Source: Acholeplasmataceae bacterium UBA5769 (GTDB taxonomy: Bacteria > Bacillota_I > Bacilli_A > Acholeplasmatales > Acholeplasmataceae). From it: a stretch of 64,000 nt of DNA. The translations under genes and the position numbers were made by a program. The stretch is taken from the NCBI GenBank assembly GCA_002418725.1, contig DIER01000031.1, forward strand, positions 54,385 to 118,384, given 5' to 3'. The notes beneath the pieces are model-generated. The model was not told where the DNA came from. It worked only from the letters and a program-made list of their open reading frames with translations, and did no database searches. Positions 1-8,541 of this stretch are shown here, piece after piece (the stretch's first letter is position 1; the number at the start of each line of letters is the position of its first letter).

Positions 1-1
1 C

Positions 2-3000
2 AAGATGGTTATCTTGGTTGATGGTACTGGTGTGATTATGGCTAGCATTGATGATCCATCTTTAGCTGTGGGTGATCGTCTCATTCTTTATGGCATGAGA
101 ATGGAAGTTGAAAACATGGTGATTATTGCCAATGATCCTAAACAAATCGTTACACAAGTTTTAGGACATGGCGAAGATATCCCACTCCTTTCCACCCTTT
201 ATACCGTTGAAGAAATCACAAATACACCAGCTACGGATCCTAATATCTTCTTAAGTTATGTTGAAGTGATGGGCACACTTAGAAAAGATGGTATGAATGA
301 GATTTATTATTTAGAAGATTTAGAAAGCCATGCCGTTTATCTCTTTACCATCAATGACAGCGATCTAGCCGTTTTAAATGGCTATGTAGGACAAGACATT
401 AGAGTTAAAGGTTTATGGATGCACAGTGGTCCTATTGGCATGGTGGTTGTGGTGTTCTTGAATTATCCAGGTGATATCAATCCAAGATTTACCGATGCTG
501 AACTCGCCATTTATCTTGCGAATAAGTTAGAAGAAGATCACCTTTATAAGATTTTAAGACCAGGTGCAACCTATGTACTTCCTACAACGTATGGTGTTTA
601 TGATGTGAGTATTGTTTATGAAGTTCTGGGTTCTAATGCAGGTTTATATAACTTGGCAACTGGTTTCATTTCAGATACCATCACTGAACCAACAATCATT
701 CAAATAAAAGCAACCATCACCGTCGGTACCGAGGTTGCGATTGCAGAGTTTGATTTGGTGGTTGAACCCATCGTGACACAAACAGTCGCAGATTTTTTAG
801 CTGGCGCTGAAAATGATGAGTTCATCGTACGTGGCGTTGTTGTGATGGCGCAATACGGAGATGGACCACTGATTCTTGCTGATGAAACAGGTTTGATGTT
901 TATTGTGAAACCCTTTGATGTGAACGTTGGTGATGAAATCATCGTTCAAGGTATTGTCACCTTGTATGAAGGTTTAAAACTGATGTGGGATTATGAAACA
1001 ACGGTTTTATTAGAAGTTGTCTCTGTTGGCGTGGATAATCCATTAACTGCAGAAGTGATGACCATCAGTGATTTAAACGGACTAGACATGACCAGTACGA
1101 CACATTGGGGTCGTTATATTGAAGTAACAGGTTACATGACTTACATGAAAGAGTCTTTCTTCCCATTGTTAAGACCTGAACTCGATTCTTCTGAATTTAT
1201 CCCTGTTTTCCCAACGTATCTTTTTGAAGCATCGATATTTCCAGATCCAGAGATCTTGTATCAATATGATGGTTTAAGAGTCGTTATCAAGGCGTTCTTA
1301 TTCCCAACCTTTGATGAAGAAGATCCATTTGCACCAGATCGTATGTTGATGGTAGCAACAGCAGCAGATATCGTTTTAGATTATGATACAGATCAAGAAA
1401 AGATCGATGCACTTATTCTTTTAGGACAACACAAGTTTGAGAATCAAGTCTATCGACCAGGGGACGAACTACAGTTACCAGAGGAATTTCCATTGCTGGA
1501 TGCGACATTATCTTGGGCATTTGTGGGTGACGTGAATGCTGTCATCGATCCGATGACCATGATTTTCAAGGAAGTATTAAGTGAGCAGATCATTCAGGTT
1601 ACAGCAACCATTACGATTGGTATGCTCACACAACAATATACCTTTGATGTTACGGTAGCACCTTATCCAATCCTCAGTTTTATTGAATTTATGGCAATCT
1701 CAGATTATGATTTTGGTAAGGTTCAAGCGATTGTTTATGATATCATCGATGATTATCACATCATCTTACAAGAAGTAGGTAGTGGCATCTATCTCTATGC
1801 TTATTATTACCCAACACTCGTCAAAGGTGATGAAGTCATCTTGTTTGGACAAAAGAGTGTTTGGGATGGCATTGTAAGTATCATTGGTTGGGATGATCGT
1901 GCAGCAGCAACTGTTTTAAATCAGGATATAACGACACCGCTTGTTGAAACAGAAAGCAGTTTATATGAAGTGTCTCATCTGGATGATCATGTGATCCAAG
2001 ATGTACGCTATTATGTGGTTACAGGTAGATTGATGCAAAGTGATTACGATGGTCTCTATTATCTGACGGACGGCATCAACACCATCATCTTACTTTATGC
2101 GGATTTCGATGTTGAAGATATGCTTTATGCTAAGCTTGGTGGAGATGTTCAAGTGAAGTTCTTCATTTATGAAAAAACATGGTCATCTCTCGGTTATGGA
2201 TGGGCAGGTATTGTGGTAAATGAAACAGATGCCATCCAAGACTATGTCTTTACAGAAGCTGACATTGTCATGATGATGAAACAGTACATCAGTCAACGTT
2301 TACAAGTTCAGTATAAAGATGGTTTAAGTTATGCACTTGAAACATACCATCCACTTTTTATAGGCTCCTACGCATACGCTATTGATTCCTTAGATGAAGA
2401 TAAAGCGGCTATTATGGATAACATCATCCACTTTGCAGGAAGTTCTGTCCAGTATGAAGTGATCATCTATGTGACTGTCACTTATGGTTCAACGACAGTG
2501 GTTGATCCCTATTACGTCCAAGTTTTCCCATACGAAGTACAAACACTATCTTTCGTACCAGGAGAAGCTGGTGAACTTCCATTTGTCAGTGGTATGACAC
2601 CTGTCGGTGAATTTGTTGGACTTTATGTTTCAAGAGTCGAAAGATATCACAATTGGATGGGTGGAGATGAGATGGTTGTTGATCTTTATTTCCCATACCC
2701 AGAAGACGTGGGTGCAGGATACTATAATATCCAATACTATGACATGACAACGGAATCATGGAAATATATTGAAGATTATGATGGACCAATTAAATCGTAT
2801 TGGAATAACTTTAGTTTAGTATTCGGTAGTGGCATGACCGTGAGATTGATCACAAATACAGGACTTATATCCAATGAAGCATCGTTCGCATATACGGATA
2901 TAGACACCTATTTTGCAGGTTATTATTTAGATATGGGCATGTGGATAACAGAAATCATGTATCCTTTTGTTGGATATGGCTTAGAGTTAAGCGCTGTCTC

Positions 3001-3523
3001 TATTTATACACTTGATGATGTACAGGTCAATGGTGGATATACACTTCAGTGGTATCGCATCAATCCTTATACATTTGAAGAAACCGCCATTTTAGGAGAA
3101 ACAAACCCTATTTACATTACAACCATGGACGATGTGGGTTACTTCATCATGCTTGAAGTCAAGGGTGATGGGGTTCATGCAGGCGGCATGATGCGCATCT
3201 TGATTGAAGATACGGTTAAGCTGATGAATCCAGGATTTATCGCAAATGAAACGAATATAGGCTTTGATATCGGTTATTTGTATGAAATCAGTTTAGCTGA
3301 ACTGGAAGATATCATCTTTATCACAGATCAAAACGGCAATCCGATTGCTTATACATCCATTGAAGAAACAGCAACGCCTAATGTTTATCATGTCAACATC
3401 AATTTAATAGGCGTTGATGAAATTGCAGTTTATATTGAAAACAGTGTGATGATTGTTGGTCAACCCTCTGAATATCACATGATGGAAGGACTCTATTCAA
3501 GAATCTATGAATGGGAAGACTAA
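2..3523 (+). CDS. Giant secreted repeat protein (OB-like and Ig-like domains), 5' partial
   Basis: The reading frame is open to the left edge of the window, so the true start, signal peptide and any enzymatic domain lie upstream; at least 1172 residues are visible. The protein alternates beta-rich modules. One kind has the OB-fold pattern of a short strand, 'VDGTG' or 'ADETG', then 'VGDxxxxxG' (near residues 5-35 and 290-330, with weaker copies later). The other kind resembles bacterial Ig-like domains ending in 'FDLVVEP' or 'FDVTVAPYP'. Such OB repeats are known in large extracellular nucleases and surface proteins of Gram-positives. No nuclease motif, LPXTG motif or transmembrane helix is seen in the visible part. 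It is Asp/Glu/Tyr-rich with almost no Cys, as expected outside the cell. A terminator follows directly. Function is not assignable; an extracellular nuclease or adhesin is a guess. Confidence 0.6.
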   Translation, partial: KMVILVDGTGVIMASIDDPSLAVGDRLILYGMRMEVENMVIIANDPKQIVTQVLGHGEDIPLLSTLYTVEEITNTPATDPNIFLSYVEVMGTLRKDGMNEIYYLEDLESHAVYLFTINDSDLAVLNGYVGQDIRVKGLWMHSGPIGMVVVVFLNYPGDINPRFTDAELAIYLANKLEEDHLYKILRPGATYVLPTTYGVYDVSIVYEVLGSNAGLYNLATGFISDTITEPTIIQIKATITVGTEVAIAEFDLVVEPIVTQTVADFLAGAENDEFIVRGVVVMAQYGDGPLILADETGLMFIVKPFDVNVGDEIIVQGIVTLYEGLKLMWDYETTVLLEVVSVGVDNPLTAEVMTISDLNGLDMTSTTHWGRYIEVTGYMTYMKESFFPLLRPELDSSEFIPVFPTYLFEASIFPDPEILYQYDGLRVVIKAFLFPTFDEEDPFAPDRMLMVATAADIVLDYDTDQEKIDALILLGQHKFENQVYRPGDELQLPEEFPLLDATLSWAFVGDVNAVIDPMTMIFKEVLSEQIIQVTATITIGMLTQQYTFDVTVAPYPILSFIEFMAISDYDFGKVQAIVYDIIDDYHIILQEVGSGIYLYAYYYPTLVKGDEVILFGQKSVWDGIVSIIGWDDRAAATVLNQDITTPLVETESSLYEVSHLDDHVIQDVRYYVVTGRLMQSDYDGLYYLTDGINTIILLYADFDVEDMLYAKLGGDVQVKFFIYEKTWSSLGYGWAGIVVNETDAIQDYVFTEADIVMMMKQYISQRLQVQYKDGLSYALETYHPLFIGSYAYAIDSLDEDKAAIMDNIIHFAGSSVQYEVIIYVTVTYGSTTVVDPYYVQVFPYEVQTLSFVPGEAGELPFVSGMTPVGEFVGLYVSRVERYHNWMGGDEMVVDLYFPYPEDVGAGYYNIQYYDMTTESWKYIEDYDGPIKSYWNNFSLVFGSGMTVRLITNTGLISNEASFAYTDIDTYFAGYYLDMGMWITEIMYPFVGYGLELSAVSIYTLDDVQVNGGYTLQWYRINPYTFEETAILGETNPIYITTMDDVGYFIMLEVKGDGVHAGGMMRILIEDTVKLMNPGFIANETNIGFDIGYLYEISLAELEDIIFITDQNGNPIAYTSIEETATPNVYHVNINLIGVDEIAVYIENSVMIVGQPSEYHMMEGLYSRIYEWED

Positions 3524-3543
3524 TGTGAGTTAAATGTTTCATA

Positions 3544-3570
3544 AAATCCCGTCATTTTGCGGGGTTTTTT
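3544..3570 (+). terminator. Intrinsic terminator of the giant secreted protein gene
   Basis: Stem AAATCCCG / CGGGGTTT (one G-T pair) with an 8-nt loop, followed by a T run, 21 bases after the stop codon. Confidence 0.85.
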
Positions 3571-3648
3571 ATTACATTTTCATTAGTTCTTTACCATTTT
3601 TATATTTTTGTGATATCATGGAAATTAGTCGGCGTTTGAGGTGTAGGT

Positions 3649-4782
3649 ATGTTATCTTCGATTCAAACTCATCTTTTATCCATTGCTATCTTGATGGTTA
3701 TCTACGTTTCCATCAAACAACAAACCAGAGCGGTTAAACAAAAGAATCGTTATTTTTTATCTTTGGTTGTCTTAAACATCATCACCATGATCTTAAAGAT
3801 CGCCATTAACATGACGAAGGGATATACCTTTGGCTTTGAGGCTATTATCTTGCATACATCTGTTGCTGCTTATTATGCAACATCGGTGGTTGTTGTTTTA
3901 TATTTCTTGTTTTACCTGCATTATCATGTAGAGGGTGAAGCAGCATCCAAGAGAAACTTGATGATTGCTTATACACCTTTTATGGTGATGGCATTTACGG
4001 TCATCTTGTTATCATTTATTGGTATACCAGCCATGTATCAGATTAATGCTTTTGGATTGGTTGAAAGAAGAGCTTTTTATGGACCTGTCATCTTTACTGA
4101 GTTTTTCACGATGATTGGTTCGATTGTTTACGTGATTTGGCATAAAAGGGAGTTAAACAAGGTTGAGTTTATCACATTGATACTATACCTATTACCGCCA
4201 GCGGTTGGTGTGACGTTAAGTGAGTTTTTTAGTGGCATAGATTTGATATGGCCATCGATGACCTTATCCTTATTGATGATCTATGTGAATATTCAATCGA
4301 GAATGACCAATACAGATCCCCTGACAGGTGTCTTCAACCGAAGAGAATACGAGAAACAACTCTATAACTTGACACAACTTAAATCACCTAAGAAAAAAGT
4401 GTGTGCCATCTTGATTGACATCGATGATTTTAAGCAAATTAACGACAATAATTCACATCAAGTGGGAGATTCGACACTGATCGATATCAGTAACATTTTA
4501 CAAAGAAGCATTCGAAAAAATGATTTTATTGCACGTATCGGTGGAGATGAATTTTGTATCATCATTGAAAGTGATCAAGATGCTGTTTTGCATGACATCG
4601 TTAATAGGATAAATCATCAACTGGATATGTATAATGCAGATCAAAAAGATTTCAAGAATATTAGTCTTTCTATGGGGTATGGTATGTTTGACCCTAAGGT
4701 TCACCCAACGTTTGATGATTTCTTCTTAAAGTTAGATTATCAGATGTATGAAAACAAAAATAGACTAAAACAAGCGACATAA
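3649..4782 (+). CDS. Membrane-bound diguanylate cyclase (GGDEF)
   Basis: Makes the second messenger c-di-GMP from two GTP. Residues 1-215 form about seven hydrophobic segments (6-20, 34-54, 64-90, 106-126, 144-163, 173-190, 198-213), a membrane sensor of unknown ligand. The C-terminal half is a GGDEF domain starting at 'NTDPLTGVFNRRE' (221-233), with the metal/substrate region 'DIDDFK' (257-262) and an intact 'GGDEF' (298-302). An RxxD inhibitory site ('RKND', 289-292) sits exactly five residues before GGDEF, so product inhibition is likely retained. No EAL or HD-GYP phosphodiesterase is encoded in the window. The start is supported by GAGGTG a few bases upstream. Monocistronic: terminators lie on both sides. 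Confidence 0.9.
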   Translation: MLSSIQTHLLSIAILMVIYVSIKQQTRAVKQKNRYFLSLVVLNIITMILKIAINMTKGYTFGFEAIILHTSVAAYYATSVVVVLYFLFYLHYHVEGEAASKRNLMIAYTPFMVMAFTVILLSFIGIPAMYQINAFGLVERRAFYGPVIFTEFFTMIGSIVYVIWHKRELNKVEFITLILYLLPPAVGVTLSEFFSGIDLIWPSMTLSLLMIYVNIQSRMTNTDPLTGVFNRREYEKQLYNLTQLKSPKKKVCAILIDIDDFKQINDNNSHQVGDSTLIDISNILQRSIRKNDFIARIGGDEFCIIIESDQDAVLHDIVNRINHQLDMYNADQKDFKNISLSMGYGMFDPKVHPTFDDFFLKLDYQMYENKNRLKQAT

Positions 4783-4804
4783 CGAGGGTAAAACCTCGTT
4801 TTTT
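4781..4804 (+). terminator. Intrinsic terminator after the diguanylate cyclase
   Basis: AACGAGG / CCTCGTT with a 6-nt loop and a T run, overlapping the last base of the stop codon. Confidence 0.9.
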
Positions 4805-4844
4805 ACTTATTTATGTCGTTATTTATAAAGTCTTATAGCTTCAT

Positions 4845-4872
4845 TTGACTATTGACTAAAAATCCATATAAT
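4845..4872 (+). promoter_or_regulatory. Sigma-70-type promoter of the feo operon
   Basis: TTGACT, 16-bp spacer, TATAAT, placed 35 bp before feoA. No clear Fur or DtxR box was recognised. Confidence 0.75.
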
Positions 4873-4906
4873 GAAGGTGAAAAAGGCGATGAGAGGAAGT
4901 TTGTAG

Positions 4907-5173
4907 ATGAAAATGAAGGGAAAAATCGCGGTTGGTGGTCGAACCGTTTTATCTATGATAAAGCGCGGACAAAAAGCCAAGGTGATACAACTCAATACCA
5001 CAGATAAAGCACTTCGTAGAAGACTCTTAGATATGGGGATCACGGAAGGTGTTTTGGTGAAGATGAAAAAGATTGCTCCTCTTGGAGACCCTATTGATAT
5101 CGAACTACGTGGATACGAGTTATGTTTGAGAAAAGTAGATTTAGAATTGATTGAAGTCGAGGTGGTTTCATGA
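4907..5173 (+). CDS. feoA: FeoA ferrous iron transport accessory protein
   Basis: Small SH3-like cytoplasmic partner of the FeoB iron(II) transporter; 88 residues, normal for the family. The core pattern 'LRRRLLDMGITEGVLVKMKKIAPLGDPIDIELRGYELCLRK' region (about residues 37-78) is typical of FeoA: a Leu/Met-Gly turn, a basic strand, the 'PLGDP' turn and the 'LRGYELCLRK' strand. It overlaps feoB by four bases (ATGA), indicating translational coupling. A strong promoter lies just upstream and GAGGAAG provides the ribosome binding site. Confidence 0.95.
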   Translation: MKMKGKIAVGGRTVLSMIKRGQKAKVIQLNTTDKALRRRLLDMGITEGVLVKMKKIAPLGDPIDIELRGYELCLRKVDLELIEVEVVS

Positions 5174-7152
5174 GGATCGCACTCGTCGGAAATCAAAACT
5201 CTGGAAAAACAACACTTTTTAATTTGTTAACAGGCACTAATCAAAAGGTTGGTAACTGGCCAGGGGTGACGATTGAACGTAAAGTAGGTTTCATTAGAGG
5301 AACCGATTTTGAGATTATCGATCTTCCGGGCATCTATTCGCTTTCGCCATATTCGATGGAAGAAAACATATCCAGAAACTTTTTATTTGAAGAGCCAGTC
5401 GACTTGATCTTAAACATCATCGATGCAACTTCAATTGAAAGAAGTCTTTACTTAACCACACAACTTTTAGAATTGAATATCCCTGTGATTATCGCACTCA
5501 ACATGATGGACATTGCAGATAAAAGAGGCATTAAGTTTGATTTGGAGACACTCGAGAAAAGACTTGACACAACGATCTTACCCATATCTGCTTTGAAGAA
5601 AACAAATGTTTTTAACTTGATACAAACGATTAAATCAGGTGATTATCGCAGAAATTTATATAAGCACATTTACGACCATGAACTTGAGACTGCCATTAAA
5701 ACATTAGAACCGATGGTAGATACGAAACACTCAAGATTTTTAGCTGTCAAAGTCATTGAGCGTGACGGTTTATTTGAATCATATCGTAATGAAAAGATCG
5801 AAGAGGTTGTCCAAACATTAGAGAAAAAATATCTACGTGACATGGAACAAGTCATCGCAGATGAACGCTATCGCTATATTGAATTTGTCAGAGATGAAGC
5901 GGTAGAAGCAAAAAAAGATTTACTGACTGTGACGGACCGTCTTGATCAGATTTTCTTGAACAGGTATTTAGCTATTCCGATTTTTATGATGATTATGTTT
6001 GGCGTCTACTATTTAGCTGCAGGTCCAGTGGGTGGATGGACCGTTGAACTCGTGGATGGTATGATTGGTCAACTTGGTGATTGGGTAGCAACATTCCTCG
6101 AAGGAGCGAATGCTTCAGCTTGGGCTGTTTCACTGGTTGTTGATGGGATCATCGCAGGGGTTGGGGCTATCTTAAACTTTTTACCCCAATTAATCATTTT
6201 GTTTGTAATGATTTCACTTTTAGAAACAACAGGTTACATGGCAAGAATTGCGTTCTTCTTGGATCGTATTTTCCAAAAAGTGGGTCTCTCAGGAAAATCA
6301 CTCATCCCCTTTATTGTTGGTTCTGGTTGTAGCGTTCCTGCGATCATGACGGCAAGAACCATCAACGATGAAACTGAGAAGAAGATGACCATCATGTTAA
6401 CCCCCTTTATTCCATGTAGTGCAAAGCTTCCCATCATTACATTGTTTGCAGGCTATTTCTTTGGTGATCGGTCAGGTTTAGTTTCAGCATCGCTTTATTT
6501 TTTTGCAATCTTCATTATTTTAACCTCAGCTTATGTGATGAAAAAAGTTCTATTTAAAGGTAAAACCTCAAGTTTTATTTTAGAACTTCCTGAGTATAAA
6601 CTGCCGAGTTTTAGATATATCGCCTATGATGTATTATCTAAAGCGTGGAGTTTTATAGAAAGAGCAGGATCCGTCATTTTATTGGCTTCGATTGTGGTTT
6701 GGTTCTTGTTATCATTTAACTTTCGTATGCAGTATGGCATTGATGTGAATCAATCGATGTTGGCATCCTTCGGACGTGTTTTAGCCTATCTCTTTTACCC
6801 TATGTTAGGGGAGTTATCTTGGGCTGCGAGTGTGTCAGCCATTCAAGGATTAGTCGCCAAGGAACAAGTCGTTGGATCTATGGCCATCATTGCAGGTTAT
6901 GGTTCAGATATCAGTGAAGGAAGATTAATCTTTAATAGTGGTATCTTTGGCTTCTTTACGGCATCTTCCGCATATGCATTCATGGTGTTTAACTTGTTTT
7001 CTGCGCCTTGTTTTGGAGCTATTGGCGCAATGAGACAAGAACTTGGAACGACCAAAAGAATGTGGAAAGCTGTTTTGTTTCAAACCGGTCTCGCTTGGAT
7101 TTTAGCTGTGCTTGTTTTTAACATTGGACGTCTGATCGAGGTGATGTTATGA
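5170..7152 (+). CDS. feoB: FeoB ferrous iron transporter (G-protein-coupled)
   Basis: Inner-membrane Fe2+ importer with an N-terminal cytoplasmic GTPase. G1 'GNQNSGKT' is at residues 7-14, G3 'DLPG' at 51-54 and G4 'NMMD' at 111-114. A helical guanine-dissociation-inhibitor region follows to about residue 265. The membrane part then carries two Gate regions with the conserved cysteines, 'GSGCSVPAIMTARTI' (about 378-392) and 'PFIPCSAKLP' (about 413-422). At 660 residues it is shorter than the E. coli protein (773) but in the range of Firmicute FeoB. It is the middle gene of feoA-feoB-small Cys protein, all overlapping by four bases, so the three should be made in a fixed ratio. Confidence 0.97.
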   Translation: MRIALVGNQNSGKTTLFNLLTGTNQKVGNWPGVTIERKVGFIRGTDFEIIDLPGIYSLSPYSMEENISRNFLFEEPVDLILNIIDATSIERSLYLTTQLLELNIPVIIALNMMDIADKRGIKFDLETLEKRLDTTILPISALKKTNVFNLIQTIKSGDYRRNLYKHIYDHELETAIKTLEPMVDTKHSRFLAVKVIERDGLFESYRNEKIEEVVQTLEKKYLRDMEQVIADERYRYIEFVRDEAVEAKKDLLTVTDRLDQIFLNRYLAIPIFMMIMFGVYYLAAGPVGGWTVELVDGMIGQLGDWVATFLEGANASAWAVSLVVDGIIAGVGAILNFLPQLIILFVMISLLETTGYMARIAFFLDRIFQKVGLSGKSLIPFIVGSGCSVPAIMTARTINDETEKKMTIMLTPFIPCSAKLPIITLFAGYFFGDRSGLVSASLYFFAIFIILTSAYVMKKVLFKGKTSSFILELPEYKLPSFRYIAYDVLSKAWSFIERAGSVILLASIVVWFLLSFNFRMQYGIDVNQSMLASFGRVLAYLFYPMLGELSWAASVSAIQGLVAKEQVVGSMAIIAGYGSDISEGRLIFNSGIFGFFTASSAYAFMVFNLFSAPCFGAIGAMRQELGTTKRMWKAVLFQTGLAWILAVLVFNIGRLIEVML

Positions 7153-7316
7153 CGCTCACAGATGGGATTATTTTAATCGTCGTTGGTGTCATTGTTGGCT
7201 TTGTTTTATACCATCAGTTTAAGAAAAGAGATGAGGGCATATGCACGAAATGTTCGTATGCTAAAAATTGTCAAAAGGATATATGTCTACCTAAGAAAAA
7301 GAGCGATATCGAGTGA
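7149..7316 (+). CDS. FeoB-associated Cys-rich membrane protein
   Basis: A 55-residue protein that overlaps the feoB stop codon (ATGA). One membrane helix (residues 6-21) is followed by a basic stretch and a cluster of three cysteines in the order C-x2-C-x5-C ('CTKCSYAKNC', 32-41) with a fourth at residue 46. This matches the small FeoB-associated family (PF12669) found next to feoB in many Firmicutes; its exact role is not settled, and iron delivery or FeoB assembly has been proposed. Position, overlap and Cys pattern support the call. Confidence 0.88.
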   Translation: MTLTDGIILIVVGVIVGFVLYHQFKKRDEGICTKCSYAKNCQKDICLPKKKSDIE

Positions 7317-7336
7317 TCGATACCGCTTTTGTTTTA
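7303..7336. terminator. Bidirectional terminator between feo operon and mscS-family gene
   Basis: Stem GCG-A-TATCGA / TCGATA-C-CGC with loop GTGA (one A-C mismatch). T-rich runs follow on both strands, serving the two convergent genes. Confidence 0.75.
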
Positions 7337-8380
7337 TTCTTTTGGTTGATGAACGACGACTTGTGGGAATGGGATTTCAATATCGTTTTCATCAAGTAAT
7401 TCTTTAATCCGCTTTCTAATCGCACGTTCGATGGCATAATGTTGTTCGTTTAACGTTTTACAGATCACACGCATATCCACACTGCTTGAGTTCAAATTGG
7501 TGACCCCTAATACTTTAGGATCTTCAACAATTTCTGGATAGAGGCTTCTTAGTTTTGGTAACTCTGCGGTTAACAGGTCAATGGTTTTCTGCATGTCTTC
7601 TTTATATGAGATACCGAATTCAACTGCAGCAACCGATAAATCTTTTGAAAAATTGATCAGTGCGTTTAACTCACCATTCGCAAGAATCAACACTTCATTC
7701 TTCCAATTTTTAAGTTTTGTTGTCTTAAGACCGATGTCGATGACTTCACCTTTGAAACCTTTGACTTCAATTTTATCACCCACATCAAAATGATGTTCAA
7801 AAATAATGAAAAATCCTGCGATAAGGTCATTGATGAACTTTTGAGCTCCAAGACCTATGACTAACCCAAGGATACCAAGTCCAGCTAATGCAGGACCAAC
7901 ATTGACGCCCCAAATCGATAAAATGATGATAATAGAGACAATGCCCACTGTGTATTTTGTGATACTTCGTATGACACGAGCGACAGTGCGTTTTCTTCGT
8001 TGGTTAGGTCCTTCCTTAAGTCCAATACGTTTGACAGTAATCTTAGAGATGCGTAAGATAAGCATCGCAACGAAAATGATAATGACAGATGAGACTATTC
8101 TTCCTATGGAAGCGGCAAGTTGTTCTGTGAAATTCATCCAAATATCATTGACATAGGTATTTAAATCAAACGACCAGATAAAAAGAATTAAGCCCACGGC
8201 AGTGACTAACACAAGAAAAGATAAGATGTAGGCTAAGATAATAAACACTTTTTTAAGAGTATCTTCTCGTTTTTTAATGATGATATTTTCGATAATGAAG
8301 AAAGAGATAACCACAGCAACCGTTAAGACTGTAAGAACGATGTTTGTTGTGGTTGATGTGAGTATAAGTGGATGGATCAT
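7334..8380 (-). CDS. MscS-family mechanosensitive ion channel
   Basis: Opens under membrane tension to release solutes during osmotic downshift. Hydrophobic helices occupy about residues 12-30, 41-65, 82-108 and 130-150. The pore-lining TM3 has the Gly/Ala-rich pattern 'GPALAGLGILGLVIGLGAQ' (about 157-175), followed by 'FINDLIAGFFIIFEHHFDVGDKIEV', the diagnostic start of the cytoplasmic beta domain. Length 348 residues fits the small YkuT/YnaI-like subgroup. The start has AAAGGGG upstream. It faces the feo operon across a shared terminator, and a TATAAT-like -10 sits upstream on the minus strand near 8401-8412. Confidence 0.93.
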   Translation of the reverse strand: MIHPLILTSTTTNIVLTVLTVAVVISFFIIENIIIKKREDTLKKVFIILAYILSFLVLVTAVGLILFIWSFDLNTYVNDIWMNFTEQLAASIGRIVSSVIIIFVAMLILRISKITVKRIGLKEGPNQRRKRTVARVIRSITKYTVGIVSIIIILSIWGVNVGPALAGLGILGLVIGLGAQKFINDLIAGFFIIFEHHFDVGDKIEVKGFKGEVIDIGLKTTKLKNWKNEVLILANGELNALINFSKDLSVAAVEFGISYKEDMQKTIDLLTAELPKLRSLYPEIVEDPKVLGVTNLNSSSVDMRVICKTLNEQHYAIERAIRKRIKELLDENDIEIPFPQVVVHQPKE

Positions 8381-8541
8381 AGAAAAACCCCTTTCGTTTT
8401 CCTATATTATACCATAATTTAAGAGGATTTTAGGTGGGGCTGAACCTATCTCCTTCATTTCTATAGAAATGTTGTAAAATCATTTTAAAATGGGGCGAAA
8501 AGTGTTAAAATGGTCTTGCATTTTGGAAAGGTGGGTCATAC

